Source of the DNA: Leptolyngbyaceae cyanobacterium SM1_3_5
Lineage (GTDB): Bacteria > Cyanobacteriota > Cyanobacteriia > Elainellales > Elainellaceae
Direction of reading: 5' to 3'
Assembly: GCA_012031475.1 (NCBI GenBank)
Contig: JAAUTJ010000009.1
Location: forward strand, 1 to 24,898
DNA: 24,898 nt
The translations under genes were made by a program, and so were the position numbers. Shown one piece after another: positions 9,486 to 17,526 of this stretch; positions within the stretch are counted from its first letter, which is position 1; each line of letters opens with the position of its first letter. The notes beneath the pieces are model-generated. The model saw nothing but the letters and a program-made list of their open reading frames with translations. It was not told where the DNA came from and searched no databases.

Positions 9486-10226
9486 ATGACGACAGCCACC
9501 CAGGTGCTAAACGCTCAGATCGATCCTTATGTTGCGATGGCTTCGCGATCGGTCGAGCATCGCATTTTGATTGCTGAAGATAATCGGACAAATCGTTTGC
9601 TGCTAAATACACTTTTAGACAACTATGGATTTGAAATTCAAGATGCTGTAGACGGACAGGCCGCGATCGAACTTTGGCAGCGGTGGCAACCGCATCTCAT
9701 CCTTATGGACATGCATATGCCGATCGTTGATGGCTATGAGGCAACTCAAAAAATTCGAGAACTAGAGCAGCTACGCCCAACCAATCAGGCTTCCACCAAA
9801 ATCATTGCGCTCACAGCCAGCGCTTTTACCGAGCAGCGACAAGAAAGCCTATCAGCAGGCTGTGACGATTTCATCAGCAAACCTTTTCAACAAGAAGAAC
9901 TGCTCAAAGCGATTTTTCGCCATTTAGGAGTGACAGACCTCGACCCAGCCGTTGCAGCACAATCAGTTCGCAATTCAACATATTATTTCGATCGCAACAT
10001 TCACTCAACTGCCCTAGCCGCCCTGCCCTCCGAATGGATCGTTCAAATGTGCTTTGCTGCCGCTCAAGGTAACGATGCTGCTAGCCTCGATCTCATTGCT
10101 CAAATTCCCGCTGAACAGCAAGCCTTGATCCAAGAACTCACGCATTTGGTGGAAAGCTATCAGTTCGATTCGATTCCGAAGCTAATTCAACCTGCTAGTG
10201 CTAGAAGGTGTAGGACAGAGCATTGA
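9486..10226 (+). CDS. Response-regulator receiver domain, likely C-terminal part of the hybrid kinase
   Basis: The 246-residue product begins MTTATQVLNAQ. It has a CheY-like receiver with acidic pair E31/D32, phosphoacceptor Asp75 in LILMDMHMP, the ALTASAF threonine, and Lys in DDFISKPF. There is no DNA-binding domain; the tail LPSEWIVQMCFAAAQGND is the helical end usual after receivers in cyanobacterial hybrid kinases. Removing one T at about 9473 fuses IEPV of the kinase to EASSMTTATQ in frame, the normal kinase-receiver linker. I therefore infer that the two reading frames are one hybrid kinase of about 1330 residues. If genuinely separate, this would be a free receiver starting ten bases after the kinase stop. 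Confidence 0.85.
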   Translation: MTTATQVLNAQIDPYVAMASRSVEHRILIAEDNRTNRLLLNTLLDNYGFEIQDAVDGQAAIELWQRWQPHLILMDMHMPIVDGYEATQKIRELEQLRPTNQASTKIIALTASAFTEQRQESLSAGCDDFISKPFQQEELLKAIFRHLGVTDLDPAVAAQSVRNSTYYFDRNIHSTALAALPSEWIVQMCFAAAQGNDAASLDLIAQIPAEQQALIQELTHLVESYQFDSIPKLIQPASARRCRTEH

Positions 10227-10252
10227 ACCATAGAAATTGAATTGCAAAATCC

Positions 10253-11554
10253 ATGACGCAGACGAACTCAACGAATATGATTGTCGAAACAACTGAATTT
10301 GCAGCAGATATCTTGATTGTTGACGACAAAATCGAAAACATTCGTCTCCTTTCTAATTTTCTGTCAACACAGCAGTATCAGATCCGCAAAGCAATTCATG
10401 GTAAAGCCGCCTTAACTGCTGCTCAAACAATTCCACCTGATCTCATTCTTCTGGATATTAATATGCCAGGAATGAGCGGCTATGAAGTGTGTGAACAACT
10501 CAAAAGCGACCCAAAAACTAACTCAATTCCAGTTATTTTCTTGAGTGCTGGCGATGACATTGCTGATAAAGTCCAAGCGTTTCAAGTGGGCGGTGTGGAC
10601 TACATTACAAAACCGTTCCAGCTTGAGGAAGTTTTAATCCGAGTGCAGACGCAACTCACCCTGCGCGGACTTCAGCGATCGCTCGAAGAAAAAAACGCGA
10701 AGCTAAACCATGCCCTAGACAGCCTCAAAGCGGCTCAAATTGCTTTGGTGCAAAAAGAGAAGACTGCAACGCTAAGAAAAGTGGTTGCTGGAGTGGCACA
10801 TGAAGTGAATAATCCCCTCAGCTTCATTGCCTGTAACATCAAACCCATCCGCCAATACAAGAGTCAGCTTCTCAAGCTAATTTCGCTCTATCAGCAAAAC
10901 GATTCAGAGGTCGATCCCGCGATCGCAAGTTTTTTAGAAGAAATTGATCTGAATTTTCTCGCATCAGACTTCAATAAAATCATTGACTCAATAGAACATG
11001 GCGCAGAGCGGATCAGTATGGTCATTCTAGCTCTACGAATATTTACTCGTTTAGATGAGTCAGACATTAAACGAATTGATGTTCACACCTGTATTAATTC
11101 CCTGCTGACGTTATTTCATCACCGTTTGAATTCCAGCGATCGCAAGGCGATCGAAGTCCACAAAAAATATGGAGAACTTCCGCTCATTACCTGCCATGCC
11201 GAGCAGTTCAATCAAGCCCTCTTTAATTTGATTTGCAATGCAATTGATGCCGTAGAAACAAAGCTTGAGAAAACGATCGTTTCCTATCAGCCCCAAATTT
11301 CGATTCAAACTCAAGTTGTAGACAGCCAACTGTTGATTAAGATTGAAGACAACGGTATTGGAATTTGTGAAGAAAATCAGCCCCGCTTATTTGAACCCTT
11401 CTTCACCACAAAATCGGCTGGTGATGGAATTGGATTAGGACTTGCAACCAGCCGAAGAATCATTGAAGAAGTGCATGACGGCAGTTTAACTTACCGTTCA
11501 ACTGCTGATGCAGGAACCGAATTCACAATTCAAATTCCGTTTTTAGACACCTAA
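10253..11554 (+). CDS. Response regulator-histidine kinase (receiver + HisKA + HATPase)
   Basis: This is an intact soluble protein of 433 residues. An N-terminal receiver (about 18-135) has acidic D24/D25, phosphoacceptor Asp68 in LILLDINMPG, and Lys120 in DYITKPF. A coiled-coil linker (about 140-172) leads to a kinase core with His183 in VAHEVNNP, an N-box with LICNAIDAV, DNGIGI and GIGLGLA. This architecture, with a receiver in front of a kinase, is common in cyanobacteria. It typically takes phosphate from an upstream hybrid kinase or phosphorelay. It starts 26 bases after the preceding receiver, on the same strand, so the two are probably co-transcribed. No output domain is encoded, so the final effector must lie elsewhere. 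Confidence 0.92.
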   Translation: MTQTNSTNMIVETTEFAADILIVDDKIENIRLLSNFLSTQQYQIRKAIHGKAALTAAQTIPPDLILLDINMPGMSGYEVCEQLKSDPKTNSIPVIFLSAGDDIADKVQAFQVGGVDYITKPFQLEEVLIRVQTQLTLRGLQRSLEEKNAKLNHALDSLKAAQIALVQKEKTATLRKVVAGVAHEVNNPLSFIACNIKPIRQYKSQLLKLISLYQQNDSEVDPAIASFLEEIDLNFLASDFNKIIDSIEHGAERISMVILALRIFTRLDESDIKRIDVHTCINSLLTLFHHRLNSSDRKAIEVHKKYGELPLITCHAEQFNQALFNLICNAIDAVETKLEKTIVSYQPQISIQTQVVDSQLLIKIEDNGIGICEENQPRLFEPFFTTKSAGDGIGLGLATSRRIIEEVHDGSLTYRSTADAGTEFTIQIPFLDT

Positions 11555-11629
11555 ACAGTGCCACTGCTGCCAACAGCTTGCCCAAACAACTTGCCCAAGA
11601 CTAAGACTGTATGATTATCAAAGTCGCAA

Positions 11630-11884
11630 ATGGAAAATCAATCTTCCGATCGCGCCATATTAACCGCATCAAATCGTTCCCAGCGCGGTTGCGTTGCGGC
11701 AACGGCGGTTATCTGGGGTTGCTCGACGGGAATGCTGGCGATCGATCTGCTGCTATCTGCTGATGCTGCCAGCGGAGCGATGATTGCAGTTGCGATCGTG
11801 GCAGCGGCAGCGGTAAGTACGATGACCGTCTGGCTAGCTGCCAGAAAACCAGATTCAATTCAGCAGGAATCTGAGCCGGAATAA
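11630..11884 (+). CDS. Small membrane protein, unknown function
   Basis: This 84-residue protein has a polar N-terminus. Two hydrophobic segments follow, about residues 21-44 (CVAATAVIWGCSTGMLAIDL) and 47-70, rich in Ala and Val. The tail is charged and ends KPDSIQQESEPE. I do not recognise a family. It lies 75 bases after the receiver-kinase gene on the same strand. It converges on mgsC, with only 37 bases between the two stops. That gap contains the small palindrome GGAGCGCTCC. It could be spurious, but the two clean membrane segments and position suggest a real small gene. Confidence 0.5.
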   Translation: MENQSSDRAILTASNRSQRGCVAATAVIWGCSTGMLAIDLLLSADAASGAMIAVAIVAAAAVSTMTVWLAARKPDSIQQESEPE

Positions 11885-11921
11885 AGCTTGCTTCTGGAGC
11901 GCTCCGATCGCTTGATTACCT

Positions 11922-13274
11922 CTACTGCCAACCGGGAATCCACTGAGTTCCGGCTAAGGGCAATCGCGCCATTGCTGCGGCTTCGACCGTGAGGGCGACG
12001 AGATCTTCGCGTTCGAGGTGGTGAATGTTTTGTTTGCCACAGGCGCGGGCGATCGTCGTCAGTTCCATATTCAGCGTTTTTAGGTAATTCTTCACCCGCC
12101 GCGCACCCACTTCTGGCTCAAGCCGCTTTTCGAGAATCGGGTCTTGTGTCGTCACGCCGACCGGACATTTTCCGGTGTGGCAGTGGTGACAGAAGCCGGG
12201 AGCCGTGCCCAAGTCGGCATAATCTTCCACAGCGGAATGGTGTTCGCCGTCTTGAATGTAAGTGTGGCTGTTGCAGCCCAAAGCGACCAAAATGCCCTGC
12301 CCGATCGAAACGGCATCCGCGCCCATTGCGATCGCTTTTGCCACATCCGCCCCCGTCCGAATGCCGCCAGAAACAATCAGTTGCACTTTGCCCTTCATGT
12401 TCAAATCTTCCAGCGCATCGACGGCTTGACGCACAGCCGCCAGCGTGGGAATACCAACGTGTTCGATGAAAACAGTTTGTGTCGCCGCTGTGCCGCCCTG
12501 CATTCCATCGACCACGACGACATCGGCTCCGGCATGAACCGCAAGTTTGACATCGTTAAACGTCCGCGACGCACCGACTTTCACGTAGATCGGCTTTTCC
12601 CAGTCGGTGAGTTCACGCAGTTCTTGAATTTTGATGGTGAGGTCGTCGGGGCCAGTCCAGTCGGGATGACGGCAGGCCGATCGCTGATCCACGCCTTCCG
12701 GCAACGTCCGCATCTCAGCCACTCTAGGATTGATTTTTTGACCTAAAAGCATTCCACCACCGCCGGGTTTTGCGCCCTGCCCGATCACGATTTCGATCGC
12801 ATCCGCCTTCCGCACATCATCCGGGTTAAATCCGTAGCGAGACGGCAAACACTGATAAATCAAGGTTTTGGAAGACAATCGTTCTTCCGATGTCATGCCA
12901 CCATCGCCCGTTGTCGTGGATGTGCCGACTTCGGTGGCTGCGAGTCCGATCGCTTCCTTGACATTGGCAGAAAGCGAACCGAAACTCATTCCAGCGATCG
13001 TAATGGGAATTTCCAGTTCGATCGGTTTGCTGGCGTAGCGCGTTCCTAAAACCGTCTTCGTGACGCATTTTTCGCGATAGCCTTCTAGGGGATATCTTGT
13101 TAGCGAAGCACCGAGAAAAACTAGATCATCGAAATGCGGTAATCGTCGTTTTGCACCGAGTCCACGTATTTCGTAGAGGCCATGTGCGGCGGCATTTTGA
13201 ATGTAGTTGAGGGTGCGGCGATCGTATCCTGCCGATTCTTCAAGCGAGGGGGGATTGTGTGAGGGTAGATTCAT
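11922..13274 (-). CDS. mgsC: N-methylglutamate synthase subunit C (glutamate synthase FMN-domain-like; GlxD type)
   Basis: Intact, 450 residues. It matches the FMN-binding central domain of glutamate synthase as a stand-alone subunit (MgsC / GlxD). Visible elements are PITIAGMSFGSLS, GQGAKPGGGGMLLGQK, YVKVGASRTFNDV, the FMN phosphate-binding LIVSGGIRTGADVAKA and MGADAVSIGQG, and the iron-sulfur cysteines in FCHHCHTGKCPVGV. With MgsA (amidotransferase) and MgsB (GXGXG helix) it should form N-methylglutamate synthase. That enzyme turns gamma-glutamylmethylamide, or glutamate plus methylamine, into N-methylglutamate, releasing ammonium. It is the last gene of the operon, 21 bases after the LysE exporter. 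A general glutamate synthase is less likely because the three domains are separate genes next to gmaS and mgd. Confidence 0.9.
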   Translation of the reverse strand: MNLPSHNPPSLEESAGYDRRTLNYIQNAAAHGLYEIRGLGAKRRLPHFDDLVFLGASLTRYPLEGYREKCVTKTVLGTRYASKPIELEIPITIAGMSFGSLSANVKEAIGLAATEVGTSTTTGDGGMTSEERLSSKTLIYQCLPSRYGFNPDDVRKADAIEIVIGQGAKPGGGGMLLGQKINPRVAEMRTLPEGVDQRSACRHPDWTGPDDLTIKIQELRELTDWEKPIYVKVGASRTFNDVKLAVHAGADVVVVDGMQGGTAATQTVFIEHVGIPTLAAVRQAVDALEDLNMKGKVQLIVSGGIRTGADVAKAIAMGADAVSIGQGILVALGCNSHTYIQDGEHHSAVEDYADLGTAPGFCHHCHTGKCPVGVTTQDPILEKRLEPEVGARRVKNYLKTLNMELTTIARACGKQNIHHLEREDLVALTVEAAAMARLPLAGTQWIPGWQ

Positions 13275-13295
13275 GATTTGAGTTAGTTGAATCTT

Positions 13296-13932
13296 TTATG
13301 AAACGGGTTGAAGTTTGCTGCGTAGAAGATTTAAGCCTAGTGCAATGTAGACTCCGCCTGAAATTCGTTCTAGCCAAAGGGAGATTTTTGAATTTTCTCG
13401 AATGGTTTGAGTGGCAGATGAGGCGAAGAAGGCGATCGCTAAACACCACACCGTCGCGCCTGTCACAAATAGAACGCCAAGAAACAGAAAAGGCCATGCT
13501 CCATCCGCTTGCGGATCAACAAATTGCGGCAAAAATGCTAAAAAGAAAATCGCAATTTTAGGATTCAAAACGTTTGTGACAATTCCTTGGCGGTAGACTT
13601 GCCAGCGGCTCATTACCCTTGTTTCGGACGCAGCAAGCGATCGAGACTTCTTGAATAGAGATTGAATTCCCAGATAAATGAGATAGGCGGCTCCTGCAAA
13701 TTTGATTACCGTAAATGCCCAGGCTGAAGCGGCTAGGATTGCGGACAATCCGAATGCAGCAAAAACGGTGTGAACATAAAATGCCGCTGCCAATGCCGAT
13801 CGCAGACACCAAACCCGCCTGCCGACCTTGAGAAATACTGCGAGCAATGATGTACATCGTATCAACACCAGGAGTCAGCCAAACGAGCAGACTCGCTAAC
13901 AGAAATGCCCACAGATCATGAATTCCAAACAT
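13296..13932 (-). CDS. LysE/RhtB family amino-acid exporter (one frameshift)
   Basis: The reconstructed protein of about 212 residues is a six-helix LysE/RhtB/LeuE-type exporter of the plasma membrane. It starts MFGIHDLWAFLLASLLVWLTPGVDTMYI, with the conserved TPG(V/P)D loop. Later NPKIAIFFLAFLPQFVDP is a hallmark of the family. The frame breaks at about 13790, in a TTTT run after GIGSGI. Dropping one T gives GIYVHTVFAAFGLSAI and the rest follows. The gene sits between mgsB (15-base gap) and mgsC (22-base gap), so it is co-transcribed with the methylamine genes. I infer that it could export an excess or toxic pathway compound such as an N-methylated or gamma-glutamyl amino acid. The substrate cannot be read from sequence. 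Confidence 0.85.
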
Positions 13933-13946
13933 CTTTTTTACACCAG

Positions 13947-14639
13947 TTAATATTCTTGATTCGCGTCGGCGTTCCAGTGGTAAAGCTGTTTGGCGGAGGC
14001 GATGCGCCTGAAGTCTTTGGGATCGTGGGGAAGTTCGGCTTTCGCGAGGAGGGTGGCGATCGCCTCATAATCCGCTTCCGTCATCGGTTCAAATTGAGCA
14101 TCCGCCCCCAAAGATTTCACCGTGCCGCGCACATAAATCACCGCTTCATAAAGCGAATCACCCAACGCATCTCCGGCATTTCCGCAGATTACGATGCGTC
14201 CCGCTTGCGCCATAAATGCCGAAAAGCTGCCGACGCTGCCGCCAACCACAATATCCGCGCCTTTCAGGGAAATTCCGCAGCGCAAACTGGCATCACCGTC
14301 GATGACGAGCAATCCGCCCTGTGCTGATGCGCCTGCCGAGACGGAAGCGAAGCCCTTGACATGGACGCGACCAGACATCATGTTTTCCGCCACGCCCGAT
14401 CCAGCATTGCCGAAAATCGTCACATTCGCCAATTTGTTCATGCCTGCGGCGTAGTAGCCGACGTGACCGTGAATTTCAACAGTGGCGGGCGCGTCAAGCC
14501 CGATCGCCACATTATGCGCTCCATCCGGATTGAGAATCGCAATTTTCTGACCGCTGATGTCACCATGCAGAAAGCGATTCACTCCGCGCAGCGGCGTTTG
14601 CGACAGGTCGAACGTCACATCCGTAATTACACCGTCCAT
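13947..14639 (-). CDS. mgsB: N-methylglutamate synthase subunit B (glutamate synthase GXGXG domain; GlxC type)
   Basis: Intact, 230 residues. It is a stand-alone version of the right-handed beta-helix (GXGXG) domain that ends glutamate synthase. It has repeated short glycine-rich turns such as EIHGHVGYYAAGMN, TIFGNAGSGVAENMMSG, GASAQGGLLVIDGDASLRCG and IVICGNAGDALGDSLYEA. In N-methylglutamate synthase this subunit (MgsB / GlxC) serves as the structural partner of the FMN subunit. Its ATG lies inside the end of mgsA: the two genes overlap by 13 bases in different frames, which implies translational coupling and a fixed stoichiometry. The C-terminal part (PHDPKDFRRIASAKQLYHWN) is charged and presumably contacts MgsC. 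Confidence 0.9.
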   Translation of the reverse strand: MDGVITDVTFDLSQTPLRGVNRFLHGDISGQKIAILNPDGAHNVAIGLDAPATVEIHGHVGYYAAGMNKLANVTIFGNAGSGVAENMMSGRVHVKGFASVSAGASAQGGLLVIDGDASLRCGISLKGADIVVGGSVGSFSAFMAQAGRIVICGNAGDALGDSLYEAVIYVRGTVKSLGADAQFEPMTEADYEAIATLLAKAELPHDPKDFRRIASAKQLYHWNADANQEY

Positions 14640-15523
14640 ACGTATAGCTCCTCTGGCGCAGGTTCGTAGAGGCGGGCGTGGTTGACATCGGGCAGGTGGG
14701 CGAGCGAGCGGAATTCGGACGCGATCGCCACGTAATCATCGGTTTCAGCCACGATCGCAGGCTTGCAGGCAAACGGATCGCGCACCAAAGCCAGCTTATC
14801 CGCCGTCCCCATCAAGAAGGTGTAGAAGCCGTCAAGCTCCTCAAAACCTCTTTGTAGAGCGGTTTCCAGGTCGTCACCTTCGCGCATTCGCCATTCGAGA
14901 TAGCGGCAGGCGGCTTCCGTGTCGTTGTCCGTCTCAAAGTGAATGCCCAGCGGCTCCAGCTTGCGGCGAATCTCGTAAGGATTTGATAAAGAGCCGTTGT
15001 GGACGAGGCAAAAATCTTCGCCCGCCGTGAACGGGTGCGCGTGGGCAGGCGTGACCGCAGATTCAGTCGCCATGCGCGTATGGCCGACCAAATGCGTTCC
15101 TTTCAACGTTTGAAACTGGTAGCGATCGCTCACCTGCTGTGGCTTCCCCGTGTCTTTGTAAAGATCGATCGTCCGTCCGGTCGAGAGTACGTGAATCTGC
15201 GGATAGTTCGTCTTGAGCCAAGACTTGACGCGATCGGGCGCAGCGTTCGCCGTCAAAACTGCGTGATTTCCCTGTTCGTGGATTTGCGGCGGACTGTCGA
15301 ATTCCGTCTTAAAGTCTTGCGCCAACAGCGACCAGTCGATCGCATGACCGCCGGAATACAAGCTGTATTTGCGATCGCCTTCTCCCAACGTTTCGGTGAA
15401 AACGGCGAGTCCGGCAGAGTCGGGGCCGCGATCGCTCATCCCAATCAACATCGGAACCATCAGTGCGCCCAAAGATTCACGCAGTTCCGGTTTTTTAATA
15501 AGAAGGCCAATAATTCCGCACAT
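14627..15523 (-). CDS. mgsA: N-methylglutamate synthase subunit A (class II glutamine amidotransferase; GlxB type)
   Basis: Intact, 298 residues. It begins MCGIIGLL, so Cys2 becomes the N-terminal nucleophile of the class II (Ntn) amidotransferase fold. Further motifs are MSDRGPDSAGLAV, LVGHTRMATES, HAHPFTAGEDFCLVHNGSLSN and ETDNDTEAACRYLEW. In the N-methylglutamate pathway this subunit (MgsA / GlxB) is thought to hydrolyse gamma-glutamylmethylamide, the glutamine analogue made by GmaS, and deliver methylamine to MgsC. The gene lies 21 bases after gmaS and overlaps mgsB by 13 bases. Asparagine synthetase and GlmS also carry this fold, but the separate short subunit and its neighbours favour MgsA. 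Confidence 0.9.
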   Translation of the reverse strand: MCGIIGLLIKKPELRESLGALMVPMLIGMSDRGPDSAGLAVFTETLGEGDRKYSLYSGGHAIDWSLLAQDFKTEFDSPPQIHEQGNHAVLTANAAPDRVKSWLKTNYPQIHVLSTGRTIDLYKDTGKPQQVSDRYQFQTLKGTHLVGHTRMATESAVTPAHAHPFTAGEDFCLVHNGSLSNPYEIRRKLEPLGIHFETDNDTEAACRYLEWRMREGDDLETALQRGFEELDGFYTFLMGTADKLALVRDPFACKPAIVAETDDYVAIASEFRSLAHLPDVNHARLYEPAPEELYVWTV

Positions 15524-15544
15524 GGTAGATGGTGGTAGTTAGTG

Positions 15545-16874
15545 TTAGAAGAATTCCAAATATCGATCGACTTCCCACTGCGAAACATGGCGCATATATT
15601 CCACCCATTCCATCTGTTTAAGTGAGATGAATTCGTCTGCCAAGACGCCAAGACCGTTCTTGATCACAGAATCAGAATCGAGGGCATCGATCGCTTCTTT
15701 CAAGTTTTGCGGCAGGGTGCGGACGCCTTTTTCTTCGAGTTGGGCAAGCGTTAGGTCGTAGAGATTGACGTTGAGCGGTTCACCCGGATCGATCTCATTT
15801 TCAATGCCGTCTAAGCCAGCAGCAATCACGGCTGCGGCTGCTAGATAAGGATTGCAAGAACCGTCAGCTAAGCGCATTTCTAAGCGGCCACCGGGGACGC
15901 GAACCATGCTCGATCGATTGTTGTCGCCGTAGCTGATGAATGCAGGTGCCCAGGTTGCGCCGCTGAGCGATCGACCCACCACAAGCCGCTTATAAGAATT
16001 GATTGAAGGCGCACAAATTGCGGTTAGTGCCGGAGCGTGAGCAAGCAATCCGCCCATGAAGTGATAGGCCATTTTTGACCAGGCTCAATCCCCGCACATC
16101 GCTGTCATCTTCAAATAGATTGTTTTTGCCATCGGTAATTGATAAATGCATATGCATCCCGTTTCCGCTTCGATTGTCGAATGGTTTAGGCATGAAAGTT
16201 GCAATCAAGCCCATTTCTTTCGCGATTTCGGATGCGGCCATTTTGAAGAAAACGTAGCGATCGGCAGAAGTTAAACAGTCCGTGTAGGTGTAGTTGATTT
16301 CAAACTGTCCGTTCGCGTCTTCATGGTCAATTTGGTAGACATCAAAGCCTGCTTTTTGCAAAGAATCGACCAGCTTTTCGATGAAAACGCGATTGCGAGA
16401 CAAGCCTTTGTAGTCGTAGCAAGGCTTTTCTAAAGTATCGGTTGGATCGGCAGGAGAAATGTGTCCCTGTGCGTCTTTTCGCAAGAGAGAAAATTCGGGT
16501 TCGATGCCTGTGTTGAGCGTCCAGCCTTTCTCTTGAAGCCGCTGAAGCTGCTTGAGCAAAACAAAACGAGAATCGTAGGGATACGGCTCGCCTTTGACGT
16601 TGCCGACGCAGACCATGCGGGCAAATCCGGGCATCCAGGGGACGATCGACAGCGTACTCGGATCGCCAACCGCCATGAAATCCGGGCTGTTTGGCTTCTG
16701 AGCCAATCCCCAAACGGCAAACCCAGCAAAGCCTGCACCCGGATCGAGAATGTCTTCGTAGTGTGAAGCGGGAACGGCTTTTGTCTTGGCGGTGCCGTGA
16801 ATATCAACAAATTGCGCCAGGATAAATTTCACCTGATTGTCTTCAAGAAATTGCTTGGCTTCGATGGGTGTCAT
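15545..16874 (-). CDS. gmaS: Gamma-glutamylmethylamide synthetase / type III glutamine synthetase GlnT (one frameshift)
   Basis: About 443 residues of the glutamine synthetase fold. Visible motifs are FILAQFVDIHGTAKTKAVP, GIEPEFSLLRKD (metal-binding glutamate), HEDANGQFEINY, SGNGMHMHLSI (active-site His), NSYKRLV, SSMVRVPGGRLEMRLADGSCNPYL, and a C-terminus ending VDRYLEFF. GmaS ligates methylamine to glutamate using ATP, giving gamma-glutamylmethylamide. The frame breaks at about 16070 in an A5 run; removing one A gives LVKMAYHFMGGLL without interruption. I chose the ATG at 16874 because AGGAGG (16884-16889 on this strand) lies at good spacing; the TTG at 16880 is too close. GmaS and ammonium-specific GlnT cannot be separated by eye. 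The mgs and mgd genes in the operon argue for GmaS. Confidence 0.85.
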
Positions 16875-16883
16875 TTGCAAACT

Positions 16884-16889
16884 CCTCCT
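16884..16889 (-). promoter_or_regulatory. Strong ribosome binding site of gmaS
   Basis: Read on the minus strand this is AGGAGG, nine bases before the ATG at 16874, within the 30-base gap after mgdD. It is the best Shine-Dalgarno site in the operon and decides the start. It may give gmaS higher translation than the coupled mgd genes. Confidence 0.75.
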
Positions 16890-16904
16890 ATCGCGAATAG
16901 AAAC

Positions 16905-17526
16905 TCAACTGAAACGATCGATTCCAACCACGCCGCCCCCAATTTCGGCGGCAATTTCCAACAAAGTTTGCCAGAAATAATCGCCAAACGTTCCCTCACA
17001 CCAAATGCGATAGGTTTCGCCGGGGATCACCGTGACGGAAAACGCCAATCATTGAGGTGAGAATGACGGGCGATTCTGCTAACAATAAAGCACCAAAGTT
17101 AACGTTACAGGTTTGCCGCATCAATTCGTCGATCGCCTCACCGCACAGTGCGATCGCCAAATCCTGCCGCAAAACCGGATACACCTTGGCTGGAACAGAT
17201 TGACAAATCAAGCGGGCTGAAACGTCGCTCTTTAAGCTGTCTTCGATGAGAAGTTCGCTTAGCCCCAAACGGACGATCAGGCCACCTTCGGGTAATGATT
17301 TCCAGGAATTCGGGCGATCGGGTACGGATAATCCTTGATCCCGAAGCCATTCTGCCGCGCCTGCACCTTTGAATCCACAGCGCGTCAAGCAAGATAGATC
17401 AGCCATTCTCAAAGTCGGGTAGTCATGCTCAGTTTTCGCTAGACAGGGCATTCCGTTGATCTCGCGCCAGTTTCCCTTCACGGATTGGAGGCGATCGAAT
17501 ATCGGGCTGAGGCGAATCGGCGTCAT
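16905..17526 (-). CDS. mgdD: N-methylglutamate dehydrogenase subunit D (sarcosine oxidase gamma-like; one frameshift)
   Basis: About 207 residues matching the SoxG family, the small GcvT-like fourth subunit of heterotetrameric sarcosine oxidase and N-methylglutamate dehydrogenase. Its role is mainly structural. Recognisable parts are ADLSCLTRCGFKGAGAAEWL, LGLSELLIED, LRQDLAIALCGEAIDELMRQ and CNVNFG. As read the protein stops at 16996 with an unnatural tail. Removing one T from the TTTT run at about 17040 restores GVSVTVIPGETYRIWCEGTFGDYFWQ, then a stop at 16905, the usual ending for this family. The start ATG overlaps the mgdC stop in an ATGA arrangement (17523-17526), indicating translational coupling. 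Confidence 0.85.

Noticed and set aside
12144..12746. 200-residue plus-strand open frame opposite mgsC
   Set aside because: It is the antisense shadow of the conserved mgsC gene, is rich in Arg and His, and has no recognisable domain or ribosome site.
11922..14639. Ordinary ammonium-assimilating glutamate synthase split into subunits
   Set aside because: The three domains are separate genes in one operon with gmaS and four sarcosine-oxidase-like genes. That combination fits N-methylglutamate synthase better than GltS, which in cyanobacteria is one long protein.
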